Of a DNA stretch of 17,909 bases, positions 7,918-15,123 are shown piece by piece. The first letter of the stretch is position 1; each line of letters starts with the position of its first letter. The stretch lies in assembly GCA_017554135.1 (NCBI GenBank), contig JAFZIX010000283.1, positions 1 to 17,909 of the forward strand, given 5' to 3'. The notes under the pieces were generated by a model. The model was not told the DNA's origin. It did no database searches and saw only the letters and a list, made by a program, of their open reading frames with translations. Both the position numbers and the translations under genes were made by a program. The stretch is from Bacteroidales bacterium. Lineage in GTDB: Bacteria; Bacteroidota; Bacteroidia; Bacteroidales; UBA932.

Positions 7918-9279
7918 ATGAGAAAGACAATCAGATTCTTAATCCCGGCAGTGCTGGTGGCGCTTGCCGGATGCGAGTCGGAGCCGCTGGATATGGCTTT
8001 CGGGGTTGAAAGTGGCGGACAGGAGGTGGTGAGCATCTCTTTCAGCGTGATGCCCTTTGACACGCCGGGCACCAAGAGCATCGCGGCCGACAACGTAGAT
8101 GACGAAGTGGACAGGATAGACATCTATGCTTTTGAGAGCAACGGCGATGTACACGGACACACCGTTATCGGCGAATATGGCGGCGACCCGCTGGACCTGA
8201 CACAGGTAACGTTCAAGGATTCCGGTCCGGCCGGAACTACCAGGAAATACCTCATTATCGCCAATCTTGATCCAGATAGCGCAGCCTATATCGCCACGCT
8301 GGACAAAACCGGCATCTGCACTTATCCCAAGGCCTTCATTCCCTGGAGCGCCGGAAACTGCAGGCCGAACCGTCCACTGATGGGCACTACTGTAAGTCTC
8401 GGTTTTTCCGCGAGCACTGTCAATACTGCGCAGGTTTCACTGATGCGCTATATGTCCAAGTTTAAGATTGAGACCATCACGGCCCAATTCTGGGGTGACC
8501 CGGACTTGTACCGGAACGTGTACGTAAAGCACCTGGCCTTTATCAACGGCTGGGATATTGTGCGTATCTGCCAAACGGCCCCGCAGGACTTCTATAACGC
8601 TGACTGGGACATTTTCGGCCCGAAGGGATGGTCCAGCTATACATTTGGCGGAGCCGAATATCATTATTACATGGCTAATTGTTTCCTTGGTCAGAATGAG
8701 TGGAGCACGTACAATATGACCTATGCCGATATGCACGGGACCTACAATCAGGGCACCTACGGCGGTACGGGTAAATTGAACCAGAACTTCCACTATATCT
8801 ACAACGACAATTGGATGCAGGAAAAGAATACCATCAATCTTGATGCTCCTGCTTCGTTGGCCGCAGTCTCGCAACAGACCTGGGACACTAACGCCTACCT
8901 GCCCCAGTTGGCCGGGAAACTGTGCAGCGATATCGATGGTTATCTGGGCCCACTGCAGGTGAACAAAGTGTTCTACACCCTTCCAACCAAGTTCAACGCC
9001 TGGTTCTCGGAGCCAACTTATGGTGACGAATCTCAGAACAGCGAACTACGGCTGTGCCTTGCCGTGAAGATCAATGGCACGCTGTACTTCTACACGAAGA
9101 TGATTACTGGCTTGAATCCCAACATGTACTATATCATCCACAACATCACTCTTGCCGGTGAGCCGTCAGAGTATGCCAACATATGGGTAAGGGGCGGCCA
9201 GGTTACCAAGGCTGGTGAGACTGAAGAACAATGGCGCGTTCACGGCAATGTGGCCGAAATAGACAACCTTGTGTTATGA
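7918..9279 (+). CDS. Minor fimbrillin 3 (candidate tip subunit)
   Basis: A 453-residue paralogue of the two preceding genes. The signal peptide ends in LAGC (Cys19), and the maturation-like step is PGTK/SIAA at Lys53. Shared blocks are VDRIDIYAFESNG, YLIIANLDPDSAAYI, NRPLMGTTVSL, LMRYMSKFKIETITAQF, INLDAPASLAA, QVNKVFYTLP and YYIIHNITLAGEPSEYANI. Unlike its relatives it lacks the F.I.V.EW strand at the C terminus, which instead reads EQWRVHGNVAEIDNLVL. In strand-exchange pili a subunit that does not donate a C-terminal strand would be at an end, so this is the best candidate for a tip or adhesin; that is inference. The middle is unusually rich in Trp and Tyr (about residues 220-300), which would suit ligand binding. 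The stop codon overlaps the anchor gene by four bases. Confidence 0.78.
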   Translation: MRKTIRFLIPAVLVALAGCESEPLDMAFGVESGGQEVVSISFSVMPFDTPGTKSIAADNVDDEVDRIDIYAFESNGDVHGHTVIGEYGGDPLDLTQVTFKDSGPAGTTRKYLIIANLDPDSAAYIATLDKTGICTYPKAFIPWSAGNCRPNRPLMGTTVSLGFSASTVNTAQVSLMRYMSKFKIETITAQFWGDPDLYRNVYVKHLAFINGWDIVRICQTAPQDFYNADWDIFGPKGWSSYTFGGAEYHYYMANCFLGQNEWSTYNMTYADMHGTYNQGTYGGTGKLNQNFHYIYNDNWMQEKNTINLDAPASLAAVSQQTWDTNAYLPQLAGKLCSDIDGYLGPLQVNKVFYTLPTKFNAWFSEPTYGDESQNSELRLCLAVKINGTLYFYTKMITGLNPNMYYIIHNITLAGEPSEYANIWVRGGQVTKAGETEEQWRVHGNVAEIDNLVL

Positions 9280-10001
9280 GACAGTTTAGATGCTTCGCGA
9301 TGCTCAGCATGACAATTCTGCTGGCATCCTGCTCGGTCAAGGAAGACCGCAGCGACTGCCCCTGCTGGCTCACGGTGGATGCAGAAAACACAATCTCCGT
9401 AAGTGCATGGTTCGGCAGCCACCAGTTACTGGACAATCATTCCGGAGGTTTTGTAGACCACACTGTTCCCAGGGGCATGGTGGAACTCACCGCACACAAG
9501 GGAGCCTTTACCGTTGAAGTAGGTCACCAGATGGACAGTCTCTTCGCCCAGCGGTCGGTGTTGAACACCAACGCAGAGACGGCCGGACACACCGTCCACC
9601 TGAACAAGAACTTCGCCACGGTGGAATTGGACTTCAAACAGGAGGATGACGGTCGCACAAGCTACGACCTTCTGGTAACCGGAACAGTGAACGGCGCGGA
9701 TACACGCACGCTTGAACCGGCAGAAGGCCCATTCAGCTGCGTTCCGGAGCTGAATTCCAAAGGCAGAGGCTATGCCTTCCGTGTACCTCGCCAGAAGGAT
9801 GAGAGCCTGAAAGTCATCCTTTCCTCAGAAGGCAATCCGGTGGAGACTATTGACCTGGGCCACCTGATAGCTAAGAGCGGATTTGACTGGACCAAGGAAT
9901 CCCTTGGCGATGTCCATATCCTGGCCGACATTCCCGCTAACACCTTCACCATCACCGTCAAGGAATGGGAAGGCCCGGTGACTTTTGAGATAACCATCTG
10001 A
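9276..10001 (+). CDS. FimB/Mfa2-family fimbrial anchor lipoprotein
   Basis: A 241-residue protein. The start at 9276 is chosen over an in-frame codon at 9231 because it forms an ATGA overlap with the preceding gene and opens a signal peptide ending LLASC (Cys19). The mature N terminus, CSVKEDRSDCPCWL, is the hallmark of the FimB/Mfa2 family, whose members stay lipidated in the outer membrane and anchor the pilus base. As expected for an anchor, no Thr-Lys cleavage step follows. It is shorter than the family members I know (about 300 residues). It ends in FTITVKEWEGPVTFEITI, closely resembling the C-terminal strand of the stalk subunit (FEISVKEW), so it may donate a strand to the first stalk unit. 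It is the last gene of the pilus operon and is followed by a terminator. Confidence 0.82.
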   Translation: MRQFRCFAMLSMTILLASCSVKEDRSDCPCWLTVDAENTISVSAWFGSHQLLDNHSGGFVDHTVPRGMVELTAHKGAFTVEVGHQMDSLFAQRSVLNTNAETAGHTVHLNKNFATVELDFKQEDDGRTSYDLLVTGTVNGADTRTLEPAEGPFSCVPELNSKGRGYAFRVPRQKDESLKVILSSEGNPVETIDLGHLIAKSGFDWTKESLGDVHILADIPANTFTITVKEWEGPVTFEITI

Positions 10002-10005
10002 TAAC

Positions 10006-10035
10006 GAAGCGAGGACTTGGGGTCTTCGCTTTTTT
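10006..10035 (+). terminator. Intrinsic terminator ending the pilus operon
   Basis: AGCGAGGAC (10008-10016) pairs with GTCTTCGCT (10022-10030) through nine positions with one G-T wobble. The loop is five bases and a TTTTT run follows at 10031-10035. It lies just after the stop of the anchor gene (a second in-phase TAA follows the TGA) and just before the next promoter, separating the two transcription units. Confidence 0.8.
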
Positions 10036-10036
10036 G

Positions 10037-10067
10037 TTTGATAATTCGTGTAAAAAAGCTAAATTTG
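10037..10067 (+). promoter_or_regulatory. Bacteroidetes-type promoter for the GH97-GH65 gene
   Basis: TTTG at 10037-10040 and TAAATTTG at 10060-10067 are separated by 19 bases. Both match the Bacteroidetes primary sigma consensus (TTTG at about -33 and TAnnTTTG at about -7) exactly. Transcription would begin near 10073, leaving a leader of about 20 bases before the ATG at 10092. No invertible repeats were seen around it. Confidence 0.75.
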
Positions 10068-10091
10068 ACAATAATCAAATAGCAGTTCTGT

Positions 10092-13000
10092 ATGAAGCGG
10101 TTATTGACTGTGTTGATTGTCGCAATAAGCTTGCAGGCATGTGAAAAGAATACGTTGTGCGTGAGTTCTCCTGATGGAAGAATTGATGTATCTTTTATTC
10201 TGTCAAAGGATGGAGACCTGGCTTACAAAGTGGATGTGGATGGACGTCCATTTGTGAGCGAATCGAGTCTCGGAATGGAATGCAGAGATAGCGCAGTTAT
10301 GCTTTCTAGTGCTTTACGTTTGATGTCTTCAAGAGAATCATCACACAAGGAGCATTGGATGCAGCCATGGGGAGAGAATAAGGAGATGCTTGATGAACAC
10401 CGGGAGTTGGAGGTGAAACTTGTCAATGACGATTGCACTCTGACGCTTCGTTTCCGTGTGTTTAATGACGGGGTGGGGTTTAGGTATGAGTATGAGATTC
10501 CAAGCGAAGCGAAGGAATCTATTATCATCACCGATGAACTGACTCAGTTCAACATCGCTCAGGATGGCGACTCCTGGTCCATTTCGGCGCACTTTGATTC
10601 ATACGAGCAGGAGTACCGTAAAATGAGGCTCTCTGAGCTGGAGGATGCGAATACGCCCATGACTTTCCGCACCGATGACGGTCTCTACGGGAGCATCCAC
10701 GAGGCTGCGCTGGTCGATTTCCCGGAAATGACGCTCCGAAGGAAGGATGGTATCCTCACCGCCGCTCTTGCCCCGGACGGCCCCGGGAACCTGAAGCAGA
10801 AAGCCATCGTCCCTGGAACCTTCCATAGCCCGTGGCGCACCATTCAAATCGGCCGGAAGGCCGTTGACCTTATCAATTCCAGCCTTATCCTTAACCTGAA
10901 CGAGCCTTGCGCCATTGAGGATGTCTCGTGGATTAAACCGGCCAAGTACGTGGGCGTATGGTGGGGGATGCATCTTGGCCTGTATTCCTGGGGCAAGGAT
11001 GCAAGGCACGGGGCAACAACCGAAAGGGCTAAGCAGTACATCGACTTTGCTGCGGCCAATAACGTTGACGCAGTGCTCTTTGAAGGCTGGAACGACGGCT
11101 GGACTGTGGCTAATGCCCACCACGACTTCGACTTTACTAAGCCCGCTCCGGACTTTGACCTTGACACCGTTCTTGCATACGCCCGGGAAAAGGGTGTTGA
11201 CTATATCATCCATCACGAGACCGCCGGCGAAGTGGCGTGGTACGAGAAGCAGTTGGAAAAGGACCTGGACTATGCCGCCCAAAGGGGCATCCACGCACTC
11301 AAGACCGGCTATGCCGGATGGCTTCTGGACGGGCACTACCACCACAGTCAGTACGGGGTGAGGCACTATGCCAAAGTGGCCCGGGAGGCTGCTGATAGGC
11401 ATATCATGGTGGATGCCCACGAGCCCATCAAGGAGACGGGCCTGAGGCGCACCTACCCCAACTTCATGACACGGGAAGGCGCCCGCGGAATGGAGTGGAA
11501 CGCCTGGAGCAGCGGCAACAAGCCCTCGCATCACGAGATACTGCCGTTTACACGCCTTCTTTCCGGGCCGATGGATTATACCCCTGGAATCTTCGATATT
11601 CAGTACCGGAGCATCGCCGGAAACCCTGACGTGAAGGTATGGAACAATGTCCATTCGTCTCAGTGCCGGGTTAACACAACCCTCGCCAAGCAGATTGCCC
11701 TCTGGGTGGTACTGTATTCCCCGATGCAGATGGCAGCAGACCTTATCGAAAACTATCAGGGTCACCCGGCTTTCCAGTTCTTCAGGGACTTCAATCCGGA
11801 CTGCGACTGGTCCGAGGCCCTGCAGGGGGAAATCGGTGAGTGGGTTTCCATCTCCAGGCGCGCCGGGGACGAGTTCTTCTATGGTGCCGTGACAAACGAG
11901 GAAGGCCGGACGCTCAAGCAGCCGCTGTCCTTCTTGAAGCCCGGAATAATCTATACCGCCACCATCTATGCCGATGCCCCTGACTCGGACTGGGAGACCA
12001 ACCCTTATGCATATTCCATCGGCACAAAGATGGTCACCTCGGATGACTCTCTGGATGTTATCCTTGCCCCCGGTGGTGGCCAGGCAATTAGTTTTAAGCC
12101 CACGGCCTGTTATGATTCCTGGAGCATCACGGCCATAGACCATAATTCCACCGAATACTACGGCATAGCCATGGCAAACGGGCATCTGGGAATTCTCCCC
12201 GGAAGGGAACCTTTCAGCATACAAGAAGTGGTTCAGAACACGGTCTATGCCTATAGCGAAGAAACCGGTGTAAATGCCGTAGTCCCTGCGCCTGTTCCGT
12301 TTAATGTAACAATGTCTTTGGACGACATTGCCATCCAAGCGGTGTCGGACTGGAACCAGACAGTGGATATGCGAAAAGCCGAACACCGGACAAGTTTTGT
12401 TGCCGATGAGAAAGTAAAGGTAGATTACCGGGTCGTGGCCCTAAGGGATAACCCCAACTGTTTGCTCATGGATATCCGGGTTAAGGCCATGATGCCTTGC
12501 CGGGTAGCGTTTTCCAACTCTCCCGACAACTGCCCGGAAGGGATGAGAATAGCGGTAAAAAGCATCGGCAGGAAGGAGAGAACCCTACGGCGGGGTGAGA
12601 CGATGAGTTATGTGCTGGTAGCGTCAATCCAGACTTCCCCCCAGCCGTTTGGCCCGGAGGAAGAGCTGGCGTCACTTGACTGGGAGGATGCCGTGAAAAG
12701 GCATCACAAGGCATGGGCACGCCTATGGGAAAGCGACATAGTGATCGAGGGTGATGCCAAGGCTCAGGCTGTGGTGAGAATGGCACTTTTCAATCTGTAT
12801 GGTTCATGCCGGGAAGGCTCTCCACAGAGCATCCCGCCGATGGGCCTTTCTGCCAGAGGGTACAATGGTCATATCTTCTGGGACTCTGAGATGTGGATGT
12901 ATCCGATACTGCTGGTGCTGAACCCGGAGATGGCGAGCTCAATGCTACAATATCGTCTGGACCGTCTGAAAGGGGCGGCAGAAAGGGCCCAGTCGTTGGG

Positions 13001-13874
13001 ATACCAGGGCCTCCTATTCCCATGGGAGTCAGACGCTGACGGTAATGACTCCACTCCATCCTGGGCCCTGACTGGGGAGTTGGAACAGCATATATCGGCC
13101 GATGTCGCTATAGCCGCATGGAATCGGTATTTGGTTACGCGAGATACTGTAAGGCTTCGCGAGTGTTGGCCACTTCTGAGCGGCGTGGCGGAGTTTCTGG
13201 AGAGCCGTGTGACTGAGAATCTGGACGGCAGTTACTCAATTCTGGATGTTGTTGGGGCCGATGAATATGCGGAGCACGTGAATGACAATGCCTATACAAA
13301 TGGTTCGGCCAAGATAGCTCTCCGCGCCGCTGTTGAAGCTGCCGGAATTCTTGGAGAGAACACACCTTCTAGCTGGACCGATATAGCCGACGGGCTCCGG
13401 ATTCCGGAGAGAGGCGGCGTGACAATGGATTACGAAGGTTACGATGGCCGCCTTACAAAACAGGCCGATCCCAATCTTTTAGCCTATCCTCTGGGGCTGA
13501 TTACAGACCCGGAACGTATCCGGAACGACCTTGAGTATTATTCCTCAAGGATTGATATGAAAGATGGTCCAGCCATGACCTGGGGCATCTTTGCGGTGCA
13601 ATATGCCCGCCTTGGAGATACAGAAAAGGCATATGAGTATTTTCGCCGGAGCTATGAGAGCAATCTCCGTCCTCCGTTTGGCGCACTTGCAGAAACCCCT
13701 GTTTCAGGAAATCCCTACTTCGTTACCGGTGCCGGAGCGCTGCTGCAGGCGATCATTTATGGCTTTGGTGGGATTGCGATTGGGCCGGCAGGTGTTGAAA
13801 GGAAAGAATCGCAACTCCCAAAAGAGTGGCGAAGTATGACATTATCTTTCACTCATAATGAGGTGATGAAGTGA
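10092..13874 (+). CDS. GH97-GH65 fusion: SusB-type alpha-glucosidase joined to GH65 alpha-glucoside hydrolase
   Basis: A 1260-residue lipoprotein (lipobox LQAC, Cys17), probably periplasmic or surface-bound. Residues about 18-670 form a complete GH97 enzyme. Glu376 (HHE), Glu444 (DAHE) and Glu468 (GMEWNAW), plus the calcium-type Glu462, match in spacing the SusB residues I remember as Glu439, Glu508, Glu532 and Glu526. The Asp nucleophile of retaining GH97 members is absent (KTGY at 404-407), so it should be an inverting alpha-glucosidase. Residues about 675-1250 form a GH65 enzyme: a beta-sandwich with YYGIAMANGHLGI, then an alpha-barrel with GHIFWDSEMW (926-935) and FPWES (976-980). Glu1058 (ADEY) is the general acid and Glu1201 (AETP) a likely base. 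The 143-residue gap fits the Flavobacterium kojibiose hydrolase (Glu472/Glu616 as I recall), so hydrolysis is more likely than phosphorolysis. No stop or linker separates the halves. It is a single-gene unit. The first 450 bases are more AT-rich than the rest. Confidence 0.88.
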   Translation: MKRLLTVLIVAISLQACEKNTLCVSSPDGRIDVSFILSKDGDLAYKVDVDGRPFVSESSLGMECRDSAVMLSSALRLMSSRESSHKEHWMQPWGENKEMLDEHRELEVKLVNDDCTLTLRFRVFNDGVGFRYEYEIPSEAKESIIITDELTQFNIAQDGDSWSISAHFDSYEQEYRKMRLSELEDANTPMTFRTDDGLYGSIHEAALVDFPEMTLRRKDGILTAALAPDGPGNLKQKAIVPGTFHSPWRTIQIGRKAVDLINSSLILNLNEPCAIEDVSWIKPAKYVGVWWGMHLGLYSWGKDARHGATTERAKQYIDFAAANNVDAVLFEGWNDGWTVANAHHDFDFTKPAPDFDLDTVLAYAREKGVDYIIHHETAGEVAWYEKQLEKDLDYAAQRGIHALKTGYAGWLLDGHYHHSQYGVRHYAKVAREAADRHIMVDAHEPIKETGLRRTYPNFMTREGARGMEWNAWSSGNKPSHHEILPFTRLLSGPMDYTPGIFDIQYRSIAGNPDVKVWNNVHSSQCRVNTTLAKQIALWVVLYSPMQMAADLIENYQGHPAFQFFRDFNPDCDWSEALQGEIGEWVSISRRAGDEFFYGAVTNEEGRTLKQPLSFLKPGIIYTATIYADAPDSDWETNPYAYSIGTKMVTSDDSLDVILAPGGGQAISFKPTACYDSWSITAIDHNSTEYYGIAMANGHLGILPGREPFSIQEVVQNTVYAYSEETGVNAVVPAPVPFNVTMSLDDIAIQAVSDWNQTVDMRKAEHRTSFVADEKVKVDYRVVALRDNPNCLLMDIRVKAMMPCRVAFSNSPDNCPEGMRIAVKSIGRKERTLRRGETMSYVLVASIQTSPQPFGPEEELASLDWEDAVKRHHKAWARLWESDIVIEGDAKAQAVVRMALFNLYGSCREGSPQSIPPMGLSARGYNGHIFWDSEMWMYPILLVLNPEMASSMLQYRLDRLKGAAERAQSLGYQGLLFPWESDADGNDSTPSWALTGELEQHISADVAIAAWNRYLVTRDTVRLRECWPLLSGVAEFLESRVTENLDGSYSILDVVGADEYAEHVNDNAYTNGSAKIALRAAVEAAGILGENTPSSWTDIADGLRIPERGGVTMDYEGYDGRLTKQADPNLLAYPLGLITDPERIRNDLEYYSSRIDMKDGPAMTWGIFAVQYARLGDTEKAYEYFRRSYESNLRPPFGALAETPVSGNPYFVTGAGALLQAIIYGFGGIAIGPAGVERKESQLPKEWRSMTLSFTHNEVMK

Positions 13875-13960
13875 CTTTTAGATAAATAACTCATCCAGTG
13901 TAATGACACGATATTGTGCAGTTGATAAAAATATTTATTATTAAGTGTTTATTCCTAAAG

Positions 13961-13992
13961 GTTGGATTATTAATTTATTCTTTGTTAATTTG
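13961..13992 (+). promoter_or_regulatory. Possible promoter of the Panacea gene pair
   Basis: TTAATTTG at 13985-13992 matches seven of eight positions of TAnnTTTG. GTTG at 13961-13964 lies 20 bases upstream in the -33 position (one mismatch to TTTG). The 7-base word TTAATTT occurs twice (13970 and 13985), 15 bases apart, and could be an operator, but the DNA is so AT-rich that chance is likely. The remaining intergenic DNA from 13875 shows no convincing terminator for the upstream gene. Confidence 0.35.
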
Positions 13993-14013
13993 CAGAATGA
14001 AAAGTAAAGCCAT

Positions 14014-14601
14014 ATGATAAATCCAATGATAACACCTGTTTTCGACAAAGATAAGGCTATAAATGTAGTCTTATATGTTGCCAATAGACTGGAAAAACGG
14101 GATTTTCATAAGATATTCAAGATTATTTATTTCGCCGACAAAGCACATCTCTCAGATTGGGGACGGACTATTTCGGGTGACTCATTCGTCGCTATGAATG
14201 ATGGGCCTGTCCCTACACGCATTTATGATATGTTCAAGGTCGTGCGTGGAGACAGTCTTTATTCCTCTGATGAGAGCATAGTTGAGTTCTATTCTCAATT
14301 CTTTAGTGTGGAGGGTAATTATTTTCTTAATCCGTTGAAAGATGCGGATATGAGTTATCTTTCACAAAGCGATATAGATTATCTTAATCAATCCTTGTCG
14401 GAAAACAAGGATTTGTCTTTCGGTGATGTCAGAGAAAAATCTCATGATTTTGCTTGGAGGAATGTAGCAAAAGATACGATCATGAATTTTTCTGATATGA
14501 TGAGAGAGGAGGGTAATACTGAAGATTTCGTTTCTTTTGTTAACGAGAAGATGCTCATTGACAAGTTCTATGCAGCAAGACGCGAGAAGGTATGCCAATA
14601 G
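14014..14601 (+). CDS. Panacea-domain (SocA/DUF4065-like) antitoxin
   Basis: A 195-residue protein. The N-terminal two-thirds fit the Panacea domain: AINVVLYVANRLEKRDFHKI, then FKIIYFADKAHLSDWGR, then GDSFVAMNDGPVPTRIYDMF. These match the family pattern of a KI.YFAD helix, a GR.I.GD turn and a GPVP..IYD segment. Family knowledge: Panacea proteins (PanA, SocA) are antitoxins that neutralise many unrelated toxins encoded beside them. The C-terminal third (about 140-195) is charged and helical (AWRNVAKDTIMNFSDMMREE) and may hold the toxin-specific part. There is no signal peptide, so it is cytoplasmic. Its last 10 bases overlap the next gene, as is usual for a toxin-antitoxin pair. Base composition (about 33-35% G+C in sampled lines) is far below its neighbours, pointing to horizontal transfer. 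Some Panacea proteins occur outside toxin-antitoxin pairs, so the role is likely but not certain. Confidence 0.82.
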   Translation: MINPMITPVFDKDKAINVVLYVANRLEKRDFHKIFKIIYFADKAHLSDWGRTISGDSFVAMNDGPVPTRIYDMFKVVRGDSLYSSDESIVEFYSQFFSVEGNYFLNPLKDADMSYLSQSDIDYLNQSLSENKDLSFGDVREKSHDFAWRNVAKDTIMNFSDMMREEGNTEDFVSFVNEKMLIDKFYAARREKVCQ

Positions 14602-14981
14602 AAAGAGGAGACATTTACCATTCTGAAAACTTCCCTTTTATTGACCATGGGAAGTTTTTTGTGGTTATTGGAGAGAATGCTGATGAGGTTATAGGCTCAT
14701 TCTTTATTAATTCCAACATCCGTAATTTCTTGATGACTAAGCCAAAACTGCTTGCACTACAAGTTGGACTTGGATGTGAGGAATACCCTTTTTTGACGCA
14801 TAACTCTTTCCTTGATTGTTCTCATATTGTCCGTATTTCTAAACATGATTTGTCCTCAGATTTAGAATCTGGTGTCGCTTCTTATCGTGGCAAATTGAGT
14901 GTCGTGGATATGGATACAGTTTTAGATTTGATTCGTGCTTCTGAGGTCTTTTCACCAGCAGAAAAAGAGTTTTTCAAATAA
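14592..14981 (+). CDS. Putative toxin with MazF/PemK-like fold, partner of Panacea antitoxin
   Basis: A 129-residue cytoplasmic protein overlapping the Panacea gene by 10 bases. Its layout recalls the MazF/PemK beta-barrel: a start of IERGDIYH (MazF-type ..RGDIYLV), a strand GKFFVVIGE in the place of RPVVVV, VIGSFFINSNI in the place of the VVVPIT strand, then FLDCSHIVRISKHDL, much like the ..QIRTIDKSRL stretch, and a final RGKLSVVDMDTVLDLIRAS, like the closing helix. I infer an RNA-acting or growth-inhibiting toxin. The catalytic Arg before the RPVVV strand of MazF is replaced here by HGK, so activity may differ or be lost. It could also be a non-toxic partner of unknown function. Composition is as AT-rich as the antitoxin gene. 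Confidence 0.6.
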   Translation: MPIERGDIYHSENFPFIDHGKFFVVIGENADEVIGSFFINSNIRNFLMTKPKLLALQVGLGCEEYPFLTHNSFLDCSHIVRISKHDLSSDLESGVASYRGKLSVVDMDTVLDLIRASEVFSPAEKEFFK

Positions 14982-14983
14982 AC

Positions 14984-15115
14984 GCTTCGTCATTACGACA
15001 CATTTTAAGAGGAGATGTGTTTTTTGGGGTTAGCGGAGGAACAAATAGGCTTATTGTTGGAATTGCTGATTATCGTGTCAGGATAAGACAACAGGTCTTC
15101 ACCATGCATATATGA
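14984..15115 (+). pseudogene. Possible coding remnant in the AT-rich island
   Basis: Just after the toxin-like gene, in another frame, the DNA reads without stops through LRHILRGDVFFGVSGGTN and then RLIVGIADYRVRIRQQ to a stop codon. There is no usable start codon upstream in this frame. The translation looks protein-like (alternating hydrophobic and charged residues) and may be the tail of a lost gene left when the island inserted. An equally good view is that it is chance, because the frame is only about 43 codons long and overlaps the terminator-like hairpin. Confidence 0.2.
14998..15025 (+). terminator. Weak intrinsic terminator after the toxin-like gene
   Basis: ACACAT (14998-15003) can pair with ATGTGT (15015-15020) across an 11-base loop, followed by TTTTT. 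The 6-bp stem is short and A+T-rich, so termination may be partial. It lies 16 bases after the stop codon and faces the convergent mannosidase operon. The rest of the gap to 15123 holds nothing else I can support. Confidence 0.45.
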
Positions 15116-15123
15116 TAAAGTGC

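Noticed and set aside
9231..9275. Upstream start for the anchor gene
   Set aside because: The ATG at 9276 gives a 4-base overlap like other junctions here and begins a proper lipoprotein signal peptide.
10036..10091. Invertible (phase-variable) promoter
   Set aside because: Bacteroidales surface loci often have them, so I looked for inverted repeats around the promoter; none of useful length is present, and the upstream hairpin is an ordinary terminator.
10599..12386. A 595-codon open frame on the - strand
   Set aside because: It is exactly antisense to the GH97 domain, which has full catalytic motifs; the frame is open because of codon bias in GC-rich DNA and its translation has no recognisable domain.
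13970..13991. Direct repeat TTAATTT as a toxin-antitoxin operator
   Set aside because: Seven A/T-only bases in AT-rich DNA are likely to recur by chance; mentioned only within the possible promoter entry.
13911..14995. Short inverted match GTAATGAC flanking the Panacea pair as attachment or terminal repeats
   Set aside because: Only eight bases match, with no target duplication and no recombinase gene, so an insertion boundary cannot be claimed.
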